From the NCBI GenBank assembly GCA_964019425.1, contig OZ025811.1, forward strand, positions 62,001 to 126,000: DNA of 64,000 nucleotides, given 5' to 3'. A program made the position numbers and the translations under genes. Of the stretch, positions 53,197 through 63,132 are shown one piece after another (positions within the stretch are counted from its first letter, which is position 1; each line of letters starts with the position of its first letter). Below the pieces are notes generated by a model, which worked only from the letters and a program-made list of their open reading frames with translations, did not search any database and was not told the DNA's origin. This DNA is from Flectonema sp. DT1601 (Eukaryota > Euglenozoa > Diplonemea > Diplonemida > Diplonemidae).

Positions 53197-54954
53197 TTAT
53201 TTCTTACAGAGCGTGATTATAAGAGAGAGACTCCAGTTTCCAACAAGTAAGATTGTTCCAAAAATCATTAAATAGCGACGCCATGCCTTCTGTTGCAACT
53301 GATGATCAACAAGACCCGTGTCACCATATTGACCTACCAGTCGGACTGTTGATAAGTCAGAAGATGTAATTGTAGGAAGCTGTTGCTGTTGCTGTTGATG
53401 TCTCACATTTGAATTCACAACAATCTCTTCTAGTTCTGGTGTCGGAGCTGGTGGGCTGCAAAGTCGCTCGCTGAGGATTTGAAGTAAACAAGAAAAGATA
53501 AATTGGCCATCAAGACCTGGGAACGGAACCAAATTAACAAGTAACAAACCGAGACTTAACATCTGAACATAAATTAAAAAGATAACTAAATCCTCAGGAA
53601 AGTCAGGTACGACTGAGTAAGGAAACATTTCCCAATATGGAGAACGATCATCGTCATAGAGATTAGTGGCAGATATCGGAAGGTACGTTGGATGGTATTC
53701 TCGTACTCCGATCTGAATAACTGATTGGAGTGTGTCAATGAAGGTAAGCTGCTGACCTGATGTAAATTCAATTTTAAATAAAAAAGTATTCCTATCACCG
53801 ATAACAGCTTCACTCAACAATAAACAATTATAACCATCAACTACACTACCGCAACACTCTGAGCTCAATGGACTGTCAGCTACTTTTCTCCCAGAGATGC
53901 AAATTGGTTTGCTGGAAGAAGAATTGGGAAAGTGTTCAAAACAAAGAAGAGTTCCGTTATATCCTTTCTGACAACAATTCATCTCTGTTGATGTAGAAGA
54001 GATTATTTCATTCATAACACAATACTGTTGTGACTGTTGTTGTTTTAATTCATCGACTACTGATAACCATTTCCTAACACTTCCAATATCCATTCCATTT
54101 ACTCGAGTAATACCAATAGCACCAACTGGTTGAGATAGCTGAAGGACGTCTTCAAGTACCGTGTTTTTAATCTTTGATACCCAAACACATTTATTTGAAT
54201 TCGAAATTGAGCAAGTCATCCACGTCGGTTGCAACAACATTGGAACCACTGGCAGAATAACAAACACAGCCAATGACTGCAACAGATTATGGAAAGCTCC
54301 TGCGGTATATATTCGTAATTGACGATAAGGGGAAATACGTCGGATGTGATCCTCGATTATAACAAACGTGGTGGGGAAGATTACGTAAAGTGAAAATCCA
54401 AAATTTGTGATGTGAAGATGAGTTGCTGCTGCAGCCAGAGCATGTCCAAGCTCATGAAAAGAAAGAGTTACAAATGCAGCAAAGAAAAGATGAGAAACAT
54501 GCGAAGAAGGTATTGTAAGACCAGGAATAAGAAATTCTAACAAAAGCGGAGATGAAGAATCCTCCTGAACTGAAGCCACTGAAGTCACCACAGAAGCTGG
54601 TGACGGAGTTAATATTTCCGACGTGTTATTACCATCTTCACTGTGACTAATAACTCCAACTGTAGAAAGCATCATAACCAACACGAAGTACGACAGCCTA
54701 ATGAAATTAACAGCCAACAATAAAAGATTCAAAGCCGCTATAAATGAACAAACAAGAGCTCCAAAACCAAACCAACATTCAAGTCCACGAGAGAGTTTTG
54801 ATCCAACTCTCCCAAGCCAAGTACACAAAGATGAACTAGTCCACGATAGTACTAAACCATTAACTGTGATCCCAATCGATTCTAACGTCGATGGATTTGA
54901 TTTTTTTGAGATGTGACAAAGCAGCAGTGTGACAACAACAAGAACTACAATCAT
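53197..54954 (-). CDS. Site-2 protease (S2P, MBTPS2 family)
   Basis: Intronless, 585 residues, ATG at 54954; CATTTCAG ends 8 bases upstream. A polytopic membrane protein with an N-terminal anchor (VVLVVVTLLLCHI). The zinc motif HELGHALAAAATH lies near residue 167, and the third ligand motif VPFPGLDGQFIF near 495. After the HELGH come the conserved TAGAFHNLLQS and ISPYRQLRIY segments. Between the two motifs is a luminal PDZ-like and Cys-rich insertion (about 265-420; MNCCQKGYNG, SSECCGSVVDG), as in animal MBTPS2. S2P cleaves membrane-bound transcription factors within the bilayer after a first luminal cut. A Gln-rich, disordered loop (VRHQQQQQQLP) near the end is lineage specific. Human MBTPS2 is about 519 residues. 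Confidence 0.88.
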   Translation of the reverse strand: MIVVLVVVTLLLCHISKKSNPSTLESIGITVNGLVLSWTSSSLCTWLGRVGSKLSRGLECWFGFGALVCSFIAALNLLLLAVNFIRLSYFVLVMMLSTVGVISHSEDGNNTSEILTPSPASVVTSVASVQEDSSSPLLLEFLIPGLTIPSSHVSHLFFAAFVTLSFHELGHALAAAATHLHITNFGFSLYVIFPTTFVIIEDHIRRISPYRQLRIYTAGAFHNLLQSLAVFVILPVVPMLLQPTWMTCSISNSNKCVWVSKIKNTVLEDVLQLSQPVGAIGITRVNGMDIGSVRKWLSVVDELKQQQSQQYCVMNEIISSTSTEMNCCQKGYNGTLLCFEHFPNSSSSKPICISGRKVADSPLSSECCGSVVDGYNCLLLSEAVIGDRNTFLFKIEFTSGQQLTFIDTLQSVIQIGVREYHPTYLPISATNLYDDDRSPYWEMFPYSVVPDFPEDLVIFLIYVQMLSLGLLLVNLVPFPGLDGQFIFSCLLQILSERLCSPPAPTPELEEIVVNSNVRHQQQQQQLPTITSSDLSTVRLVGQYGDTGLVDHQLQQKAWRRYLMIFGTILLVGNWSLSLIITLCKK

Positions 54955-55559
54955 CTTCTACTGAAATGCTTGCTCAGTAGGGGTGGCTGACTATTTATTC
55001 ATAATTATTTTCATCGGATCTGAGGGGGAATTTAATGTGTTGAATTTAATTTCTTTAACAAATACCATAAAACAAAAACGAAAGATACTTGAATGAGAGT
55101 ACCTTCATTTCCCTTTTCACTAATAAACTTCGTTATTTCAACCAGGAATCATTAAAAAAGAAAAACAAGCAAACTAAATTACCTGCCGATGGTCATCCTA
55201 TCATCAAAAACAAGTATTGTTTGCAACAAATTAAAACAAACGCATCTCGAGAGTCAGAATTGATAAACGGAAAAACATCGATTTAAATCAGTACAGAGAC
55301 TACGGTTAATCACCCTTCACCACTTCGGTTATCAGGGTAGGATATCGAAAATCAACTGCTCATTAGCATGAGCTTTTTAAATAAGAAAATAACAACTCAA
55401 AACAACACAAAAAAAGAAAGCAATAACCGGCAGGGATAGGAAAGCAGGCACAAGCTGGGTAAGTTGTTTACCATAAGATTAGAAAACTGTTTCGAAATAT
55501 TTAATATAAAAAGTTCCCAATTAAGACTTCACAAGGTCTACCGGGAGTGTTTTTTTTTT
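54955..55559. other. Intergenic spacer
   Basis: About 0.6 kb, AT-rich, ending in a T11 run next to the stop of the thioredoxin gene; no gene recognised. Confidence 0.5.
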
Positions 55560-56771
55560 TTAGTTGTAATTCGCAAGGCTATCAAGAAGTGTTAATATGT
55601 CATTCTCACCAGAACCACATCTTCCAACTTCCGTGTTACGAAGGAACGATATAAAAGTTGGATAGCCTGTCACATTATGTTTCTGACGAACATGCGGTGA
55701 AGCATCTGCGTCAATACTAATAAAAGCAATTCCCCGATACGATAAAGTTTCTGAAAGGCGATCAAAGAACGGAGCTATATTACGACAAGGACCACACCAG
55801 GGAGCATAGAAGTCAACTATTACTTTATCATACGACACCAGGGCCTTCGCTAATTGAGAAGCTTCAACTTGCTGAACTCCCTCAGGAACTGGTCGGGAAC
55901 TTTGTTCTTCTAAATCGTCACACAGTTTAGTAATTTTTGAATATTCTTCCTCAGTCTTTTCTGGATTCTGAGGTTCGGGTGCTCTCCAACCCTCTTCAAG
56001 AGATTCTTTTATTACATAAATGATGACTGTTCCTACTGTCAGATCCCATGCAAGACCTGCTGAGTTCTTATCCTGAACTTCTCCCTGAGAGATAACACGG
56101 AATTGGTTAAGATTGAGACCAATCTGGGAAGCAATCATCTCTCTCAGCTGTTTAATTGTTGTGAAAGGATCCATTCGTAGTTCCGAAACGTTTTCTCTCG
56201 AAGTGGACAACGCGTACTTTACAACAATTCGAGGCTGACCTGATCCACCTGATTTCTGCTTATCATCAAACACTAATAAGTTGATAGCAACAGCCACGCT
56301 GTGGCAGTATTTCGATGTTGTGATGTTCAGTTCTGCAGTCTCGCCTTCCACACGAGTTACGATTGCCTGCTTTCCGTTAAATTCAGACAACACATCTTTA
56401 ATGGTTACAGTCCAACCTACTTGGAGAGTACCCGGAGTTGCTCTTTTTGGAGGCAGTCGAGTTTCCTTCGCTTCCTTAACAACCTTTCCAGAAAGTAAGC
56501 TATCTCTTTGTGCAGTTCGATACTCAGCAGGTTTGTGTTTCGTGAATGCTTTTTTAACAACGCCGAGGACCATCACAAGCGTGATCCCCCACAATAATAT
56601 TTCACTGCCACTTGGGAATGTGTTTTCAATAATTGTTTCTTCTCGAGGGACTTCTTCGTAATCACCTTCGTCACCCATCCTACCTTTGAACTCTAAGATT
56701 GTCTCCCCTCCCTTCTCCATTGTGTCTCTAAACTTCGCGTGGAAGCTTCCTTTTGGCATGTCCATTGGCAT
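55560..56771 (-). CDS. Membrane-anchored thioredoxin with ubiquitin-like domain
   Basis: Intronless, 403 residues. The frame starts at TTG (56786), so the ATG at 56771 is used; an in-frame second ATG lies 6 bases on, and CAACAG is about 35 bases upstream. After an acidic N-terminus there is one membrane span (SEILLWGITLVMVLGVV, about residues 54-72). A KOW/SH3-like block (VGWTVTIKDVLSEFNGKQAIV) and a ubiquitin-like segment (about 195-265: DPFTTIKQLREMIASQIGL, then QFRVISQGE) follow. The C-terminal ~105 residues are a thioredoxin fold with active site WCGPC and the cis-Pro YPTF loop. Thiol-disulfide exchange at a membrane is expected. The domain combination is unusual. Confidence 0.82.
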   Translation of the reverse strand: MPMDMPKGSFHAKFRDTMEKGGETILEFKGRMGDEGDYEEVPREETIIENTFPSGSEILLWGITLVMVLGVVKKAFTKHKPAEYRTAQRDSLLSGKVVKEAKETRLPPKRATPGTLQVGWTVTIKDVLSEFNGKQAIVTRVEGETAELNITTSKYCHSVAVAINLLVFDDKQKSGGSGQPRIVVKYALSTSRENVSELRMDPFTTIKQLREMIASQIGLNLNQFRVISQGEVQDKNSAGLAWDLTVGTVIIYVIKESLEEGWRAPEPQNPEKTEEEYSKITKLCDDLEEQSSRPVPEGVQQVEASQLAKALVSYDKVIVDFYAPWCGPCRNIAPFFDRLSETLSYRGIAFISIDADASPHVRQKHNVTGYPTFISFLRNTEVGRCGSGENDILTLLDSLANYN

Positions 56772-57201
56772 TTTATATGAGAACAAAAACTTAGATCCTG
56801 TTGCTGAGTTAGATGATTTTTTATTATTAACCTAATCGTTACCTGGCTGTCGATACATTTATGTTTCTGAAGAAAGTATTTCATTGCGGAGTAGACTTCA
56901 GTGTCAGTTACTAAGATTGTTAATCAGTTTCAGAAATCGAGGTTTTAAAAAAAGAACATAAAAAAAAAGAAAAAACTTAAAAAATAAAATAAAACAACAA
57001 CTTATAGTGAACAAAGAGTGTCGCCAATTATGGTAACATCTTATAATCTATTCTTTTATTTCGGGTAGCCTTCCCTACCCTTCGGTATTCGCCTCCTTTC
57101 GGAGACTTAATGTTCTGTCAACAGTCACAAGTAGAGTGCTACCTGAGGTGTGATCATCTCATCTGTCTTTAACGTGTCGTCCAGATGATGATATCATTCT
57201 A
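56772..57201. other. Spacer with small hairpins (IFT27 3' region)
   Basis: Contains the stem-loop GGGTAG-CCTTCC-CTACCC (57063-57080) and a smaller CTCC-TTTC-GGAG, both just beyond the IFT27 stop, so probably in its 3' untranslated region. Confidence 0.45.
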
Positions 57202-57915
<714 letters not shown>

Positions 57916-58489
57916 CTTGTGTTGGCTGCTAAAAGGGAAGTATTTAAGTGAGTTGCTTTCCTCATCTCTGGGATATACTTTAGTAGTGTGCTGGAATAGA
58001 AAAGGAAGTTTACAGTTTTCGGGAATGGCTACAAATCAAAAATTCATTTTTTACACCACCACTACTCACAAACTCCCCAGATGCTTGTCTGGACACTGTA
58101 ACCAACGAATATGGCGGCGTGCCAACTAAAAAAAGAAACGGAATTATCGCACACGCGCTGCGCTGATTCGACGCATAATTTTACATTTTTCGCTCTATGC
58201 TGGAATACGATCTTAGGTCAGGCTAGTTCATTCTTAGGAAAGGAGTGACTCTTGACTACGATGACGTAAAGTAACGTACTCAAATAGATGTTCTTCATTT
58301 GTAATAACGAAATGTATATTTCAGGCCGCTGTATTTCTTTCCCCCATCATCTCATAATCTCCAAGTCGTTATCTTCTAATAGCGTTCAGTACGTCTTCCT
58401 CTACAAAATAATTCGTTAGTCTCAAATAACTGTTGATTTGGGCAAGTGAAATCATCAGCCAGGTAATGAGGCATTGCGGCCTTTCATTC
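57916..58489. other. Intergenic spacer
   Basis: About 0.57 kb between IFT27 and the HECT ligase; candidate acceptor CTTTTAG/GCAG is within 20 bases of the IFT27 ATG. Nothing else recognised. Confidence 0.5.
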
Positions 58490-60952
58490 CTACATGAGAC
58501 CAAACCCTTGACAGTTGTTTATTGCTTTAAATAATTTTTCTCGTAATTTCTCAGGATTATCATAGGTCGGTATGAGTAAGTGATTGAAGCATGTGTGAGC
58601 AGTTGGTAGTTGTTCGCTATCTCCTCCATTCTTTCCAATTACGAATCCGAGAGACTTCAATCCTCGGATTGGTAGGCGGTCGGTTCCAGTGCAGAATTTT
58701 AAGAACATTTTCTGTTGTTGGTTGTCCATACTTCTGATTACACACCAAAACTCTTTTATAATGTTATCGTCCTGAGTGTAGCCGTCGTAGCGAGTTGTTT
58801 CTTCGAGTTCTGCCAAGTCGAAGACTGGACACCCGACTACGATGTTCTCCAACTCTTGTGGGTGAAAGACTTCTAAAAGTTCTATTTGGTTGCCGCAAAC
58901 TTGAAAAAATCCATCCGAGAATTCCTTAAAATTCTTACCAATGGAATCCGTGTGAATGTATTTACAATAAAGATCTACGTATTCTTGTCTGTTTTCTTTC
59001 GTTACCAGAACGTTTGTTCCATTTTCTTTCAACTCAACGTCCACACTCTCACCAAACACTTCATGAGTGACCATAAAAGACAAACAGAAGCAATCTTCTA
59101 TAGAAACACCTTCAGCTTCTTCATCGTATGCTAGAAGTGTGCTGAGTGACTTGTGAAGTTGACTGTCAATCCCTTGTAAGTCAGCAAGCTCAGGTTCAAT
59201 TCCGAGTAGTTTCTTAAAACAAACAGATGGAAAATTGATGTCTAAAATGACGTTGTTATAAATAGCAATTCCAACAAGTTGACCTATTAAAAAAAACTCA
59301 ATATCATTTGTTGAACAAACTAAACGAGGTTGAAACCAATGAACGTTTGTATCGCTGTTCTCAGTGAACATTCCAAAACCTGGATCTACGAGTTGTCTAA
59401 TTAAAAGTTGAAAGAATTCCTTCTTCACACCACCCTCATCAATGCCTTCTTCATTCTTAAACTGTACTCTCAACGGATGACGAACCTTGTCTTTATTACG
59501 ATTTAGACCCTGCAGAGCTGTTCCAATTAAATCTTGTCTATCAATATCGAGTATTAAATAAAGAGATTCAACACTCATCGTAAAGACTCCTTGTTCTCTT
59601 GCTCGGTGGATTACAGATCTTCGCATTTCTCTATTCTGTTGAAAGCGGGAGTCGTAGTGAAGGAGACTGTGTTTGTAGGCGGCGTTTAAAAGAAATGGAT
59701 AACTGACAAATGTAAACAGCGGATCTTTATCAGGTTTATCAAGAAGTTCTGCATACTGATGAGTTCTACCTCTTCTTGAAGCTTGTAAGAACAACTGATT
59801 TAGACTTCTCCAGCTGAGTCCCTTTTTAGGTGGGCTTTTGGCCTCTTTTTCTTTTGCAATTTCTTCAACTTTCCACTTGTCAAATTCGTACTTTCCGTTT
59901 ACTTCTTCGTTTAGCTCTTCGTTGTAAAACATTGTGTGCGGTACAATACCGCTCTTCTTTACTTTGAAGTTTGCTTCGTACAGAATTGACAAAACGATGC
60001 AAGCTCCCGGTAGTTTGTCGCTAAGCCTTCCCTCCTCGTCTTGTGGTTCTTGCATTAGAGTCATTGTAATAAAGGAAAGCATTCCTTGAATAATTGGTTT
60101 GATAGCTTCTTCTGAGTAGTTTGAGAAAACTCCGACAAGTGGATCTGAAACGTGTTTATGAACAGATGCGATTACGGCACAGCATTCAGTCAAATTATTG
60201 TGATTGTCTCTGACGGCAGGACACTCTAACAAAAGAACAAACAATCGAGTGAGTCTCCATGCCAGGCAGTTGTTAAGCAACTTGCTACCAAAAGTACTAC
60301 AGCCTTCTAATAAGGTAGTTTCAGATGAAAGAGTTTCTGGCCAACTTGTAGTGCTGCAGTCTTTAGCAACATGTAGTAAGCTAGTGATGTGTGACTCAAA
60401 TATCGAAGATTCAGATAACTTTCGAATTGTTTTTCGCACCAGAGGCAAGTCGAGACCTATTGAACCTCCATTCTCAACAGATCCTAAAGGAAGGGAACTA
60501 TTGTCATCATAGATATCAACTCCTCTCTTTAGGCATTCAGTCGATAGTAACATCCATGGAGCTGATTCAATATCTAAGTGTGCTGCCAGTAGAGCTGTTT
60601 GTTCAGTCTCACTAATTGAATTGATCTCTTCTAAAACATTTGATCCCATCATTTGTGACTTCCAAGCAGTAGTTGGGTAGCAGTAGTTGCTGCAAAAATA
60701 AAAGACCGGATTCTCTTGAAACGCCCCCCTCGTTAGCAGTCTGCTTGTGTTAAACAAACTTTGATCATCATCCGCTAAGTACTCAAATCCTTCACCAGAT
60801 CCTCTGCACTTCCTGTTTTCACATCCTTTTACATTACAACCAGTCTTGAGTTGGTGGTAGTATGCTTTTACAAGTCCAGTAAGTCGTAGTCTCTTTTCAT
60901 TAGAGCATACGAAGAGGCTTGGGAGCTCTAAGAGCTTATCAATGCACGTCAT
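58490..60952 (-). CDS. UBE3A-like HECT E3 ubiquitin ligase
   Basis: 820 residues from the ATG at 60952. A longer frame begins at an ATG at 61036, but a C-rich tract ending CCCGACAG stops 3 bases before the chosen start, so the 28 extra residues are probably untranslated leader. Residues about 15-60 form the AZUL zinc finger peculiar to UBE3A (GCNVKGCENRKCRG, then FYFCSNYCYP completing the Cys set). The middle is helical. The HECT domain covers about the last 350 residues: VQFKNEEGIDEGGVKKEFF, FFLIGQLVGIAIYNN, and the catalytic Cys in TAHTCFNHLLIPTY, ending INNCQGFGLM. UBE3A forms a ubiquitin thioester and transfers ubiquitin to substrates, and its AZUL binds the proteasome. Human UBE3A is about 875 residues. 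Confidence 0.93.
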   Translation of the reverse strand: MTCIDKLLELPSLFVCSNEKRLRLTGLVKAYYHQLKTGCNVKGCENRKCRGSGEGFEYLADDDQSLFNTSRLLTRGAFQENPVFYFCSNYCYPTTAWKSQMMGSNVLEEINSISETEQTALLAAHLDIESAPWMLLSTECLKRGVDIYDDNSSLPLGSVENGGSIGLDLPLVRKTIRKLSESSIFESHITSLLHVAKDCSTTSWPETLSSETTLLEGCSTFGSKLLNNCLAWRLTRLFVLLLECPAVRDNHNNLTECCAVIASVHKHVSDPLVGVFSNYSEEAIKPIIQGMLSFITMTLMQEPQDEEGRLSDKLPGACIVLSILYEANFKVKKSGIVPHTMFYNEELNEEVNGKYEFDKWKVEEIAKEKEAKSPPKKGLSWRSLNQLFLQASRRGRTHQYAELLDKPDKDPLFTFVSYPFLLNAAYKHSLLHYDSRFQQNREMRRSVIHRAREQGVFTMSVESLYLILDIDRQDLIGTALQGLNRNKDKVRHPLRVQFKNEEGIDEGGVKKEFFQLLIRQLVDPGFGMFTENSDTNVHWFQPRLVCSTNDIEFFLIGQLVGIAIYNNVILDINFPSVCFKKLLGIEPELADLQGIDSQLHKSLSTLLAYDEEAEGVSIEDCFCLSFMVTHEVFGESVDVELKENGTNVLVTKENRQEYVDLYCKYIHTDSIGKNFKEFSDGFFQVCGNQIELLEVFHPQELENIVVGCPVFDLAELEETTRYDGYTQDDNIIKEFWCVIRSMDNQQQKMFLKFCTGTDRLPIRGLKSLGFVIGKNGGDSEQLPTAHTCFNHLLIPTYDNPEKLREKLFKAINNCQGFGLM

Positions 60953-61329
60953 GGCCTGTCGGGGGGGTAAATAGTTTGACTTTATAAAAGATAACTTGTA
61001 TTGTGTTAATAAAATAAAAAAACAGTAACTTGACATCTGAAGGATTAAAGGGTGTGAATACTCACTGAGAGCTAACTGTTATCATTTACGAAAAAAAGAA
61101 ACATCAGACAGGAAATCGGTTGGCAAATAAGACTTCCTCCTGAGACACCCGACAGGTTAGAAGGTGACGGAGTATCAGAAAAAAAAAAGAAAAAAAAACT
61201 ATAAAAAAAAATCAAAATCTGGGAGAGAAGACAAGAATAATGATACAGCATCCAAAAATAATTTTAAAGTGTGTGAAATAATAGTGCAATAAATTAACAA
61301 TAATGCTGTAAGTTAAGAGGAAATGGGGA
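60953..61329. other. Intergenic spacer
   Basis: About 0.38 kb with several short A runs; beyond the HECT leader acceptor nothing is recognised. Confidence 0.45.
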
Positions 61330-62562
61330 TTAAGAGTCTCTAATAATGCGAAGAACTTCAAACACTTCGCCATCCTTAAGACGGAGCAGTTCTTTATTAC
61401 GAGTAGTATTCGTACGTCCTATTGCAGCTAAGAAGTTCAGTGCTGTTCCGTATTTTTGTTCCTCCCGATCGTTGAATGGAGTACTGCCAAGGGTCTCTTG
61501 TGTGATAACAAGAGCTCGTCTTCCAGCATCATTCTTGTCCTCTACTTCAGGTTCATCTGCTCCGTAAATGTTAATTACCGTTTCTTGAAATACTTTTGAG
61601 TTTACGAGTTCCTTGAAGCAACAGTCATTAATAACCTTAAGAATATCAACACCATGTTGTACACCTTCTATTATTGTGTCTAGAGCGGTTGGATTATTTG
61701 CACATGTGAGCGCCTTTGCGAGAAAGTAATAATCATTTCCCTTATCGCTGCTGAACTCAACTGCTATTTTAAATATCTTCGAAGCGGCATCGTAGTTCCG
61801 TTTTCTGAAAGCTGCATCTGCGATAGCAGCCAACTTGTCTCGCAAGGTTTGGTGATTTGAAATGACTAAAACACAACCGTCTTTGTGAAGCCAATCAGAG
61901 CAACCAGCATCTTTTAGATCTATTTGACCAGTTATAATGTATTCAATCATACGATCCCCAAATACTATACGTCCTGCAGCCTCAGCAATTGGAGACTCGA
62001 AGTGGGCAGTGCATGGATTCTCTAGTACAGAAAACTCATTACCAGGAACAGCTACAAGAGGTATTTCATTAGAATTAGAATCAAAAGAAGTCATCTCGCA
62101 GGCAGCAGAAATATCACCAGACGGGTCTGCTCCGAACTTAGTGTCGTCTCCTTCGGAAAATTCAAAATCATCATCCTCATCGACAACGTACTCTTCTTCT
62201 TCATCTTCAGACTCTTCAGAGATAGAAGTGTTTTGATTAGGATGAGATTGAACTACTTCTGTGATGGTGTTGTCTGTCGGTCTGACTTGGTAGTCTTCGT
62301 CAACGAGTGTTACAAACAACTTCACCTTGTCCCCAACTGATCCTTCTCTCCAAACCTCACAGCACTCCTTCATCTCTTCTTTTGATGAAATAACGATCTC
62401 ATCATTTTCATCATCGAAGTAGCAAATTTCAAAGTTGCTGGCGGAAGTCCAGTTTTTAATTTGCTCCTGAAGCCCATCGAAATCCTGATCAGCTAGTCTG
62501 ACGATACGAAACTCTTTCCTACCATCTCCATGTGTAATACCAACCTTAAAAGGTATCGACAT
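61330..62562 (-). CDS. PB1-domain protein
   Basis: Intronless, 410 residues, ATG at 62562; CTTCCTTCAG ends 15 bases upstream. Residues 4-90 match a PB1 domain: a basic N-terminal strand (FKVGITHGDGRKEFRIVRL), then the acidic OPCA loop ICYFDDENDEIVISSKEEM, so it could pair through both faces with another PB1 protein. An acidic stretch (about 110-145, EESEDEEEEYVVDEDDD) follows. Residues about 230-370 are TPR-like helices (LAAIADAAFRKRNYDAASKIFKIAVE; YYFLAKALTCANNPTALD). Function is unknown; PB1-plus-helical-repeat adaptors often scaffold kinases or autophagy receptors. Confidence 0.75.
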   Translation of the reverse strand: MSIPFKVGITHGDGRKEFRIVRLADQDFDGLQEQIKNWTSASNFEICYFDDENDEIVISSKEEMKECCEVWREGSVGDKVKLFVTLVDEDYQVRPTDNTITEVVQSHPNQNTSISEESEDEEEEYVVDEDDDFEFSEGDDTKFGADPSGDISAACEMTSFDSNSNEIPLVAVPGNEFSVLENPCTAHFESPIAEAAGRIVFGDRMIEYIITGQIDLKDAGCSDWLHKDGCVLVISNHQTLRDKLAAIADAAFRKRNYDAASKIFKIAVEFSSDKGNDYYFLAKALTCANNPTALDTIIEGVQHGVDILKVINDCCFKELVNSKVFQETVINIYGADEPEVEDKNDAGRRALVITQETLGSTPFNDREEQKYGTALNFLAAIGRTNTTRNKELLRLKDGEVFEVLRIIRDS

Positions 62563-63132
62563 GTAGTTCTTATTCTGAAGGAAGTTATTATTGTTGTATT
62601 CGTCATAGGGGACTCACATTGTAACTTAATATTGGAATGGTCTCACTTTCTATTAGTTGCTGTTGAGGAAGGTGTATCTGTTGTGAAGTAATACAAGAAT
62701 TTGATTCAAATAAACTCTCTTCATTTCACTCTCCTTACGCTTTAGGTTACGCTTAGCAAAGAAACAGAAATTAAAAGTACCTCAATGGGACAGGCGGCAC
62801 ACGTGAGAAGAAAGGGGAACGCGGGAAAAGCAAACATGTTTTTTTTTTTTTTCACTTTTTGTCTCGTTAGTTACGCGCTACTTCAATAATGTCATCACAA
62901 TCATGTTTTGAAGTCAAACCTTTCGGTTTCCAAAGTCTCAGAAATAAAATGAAAGAAAATTGTGTACTCCACTAACTAACTTGCCTACAAGTCCTATTCA
63001 ACTGCACAGCGTTTAAGCATCGGGATGGGGCGGGTGGGAGTAAGACACTCGTTTCACATAATACGTACTGCCAATACAAATGACTGGTACTAAATATCAT
63101 TATCAAGGACAACTAATAAGAATAATTAATGC
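62563..63132. other. Intergenic spacer
   Basis: About 0.57 kb, with a T13 run near 62839-62851. No gene recognised. Confidence 0.45.
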
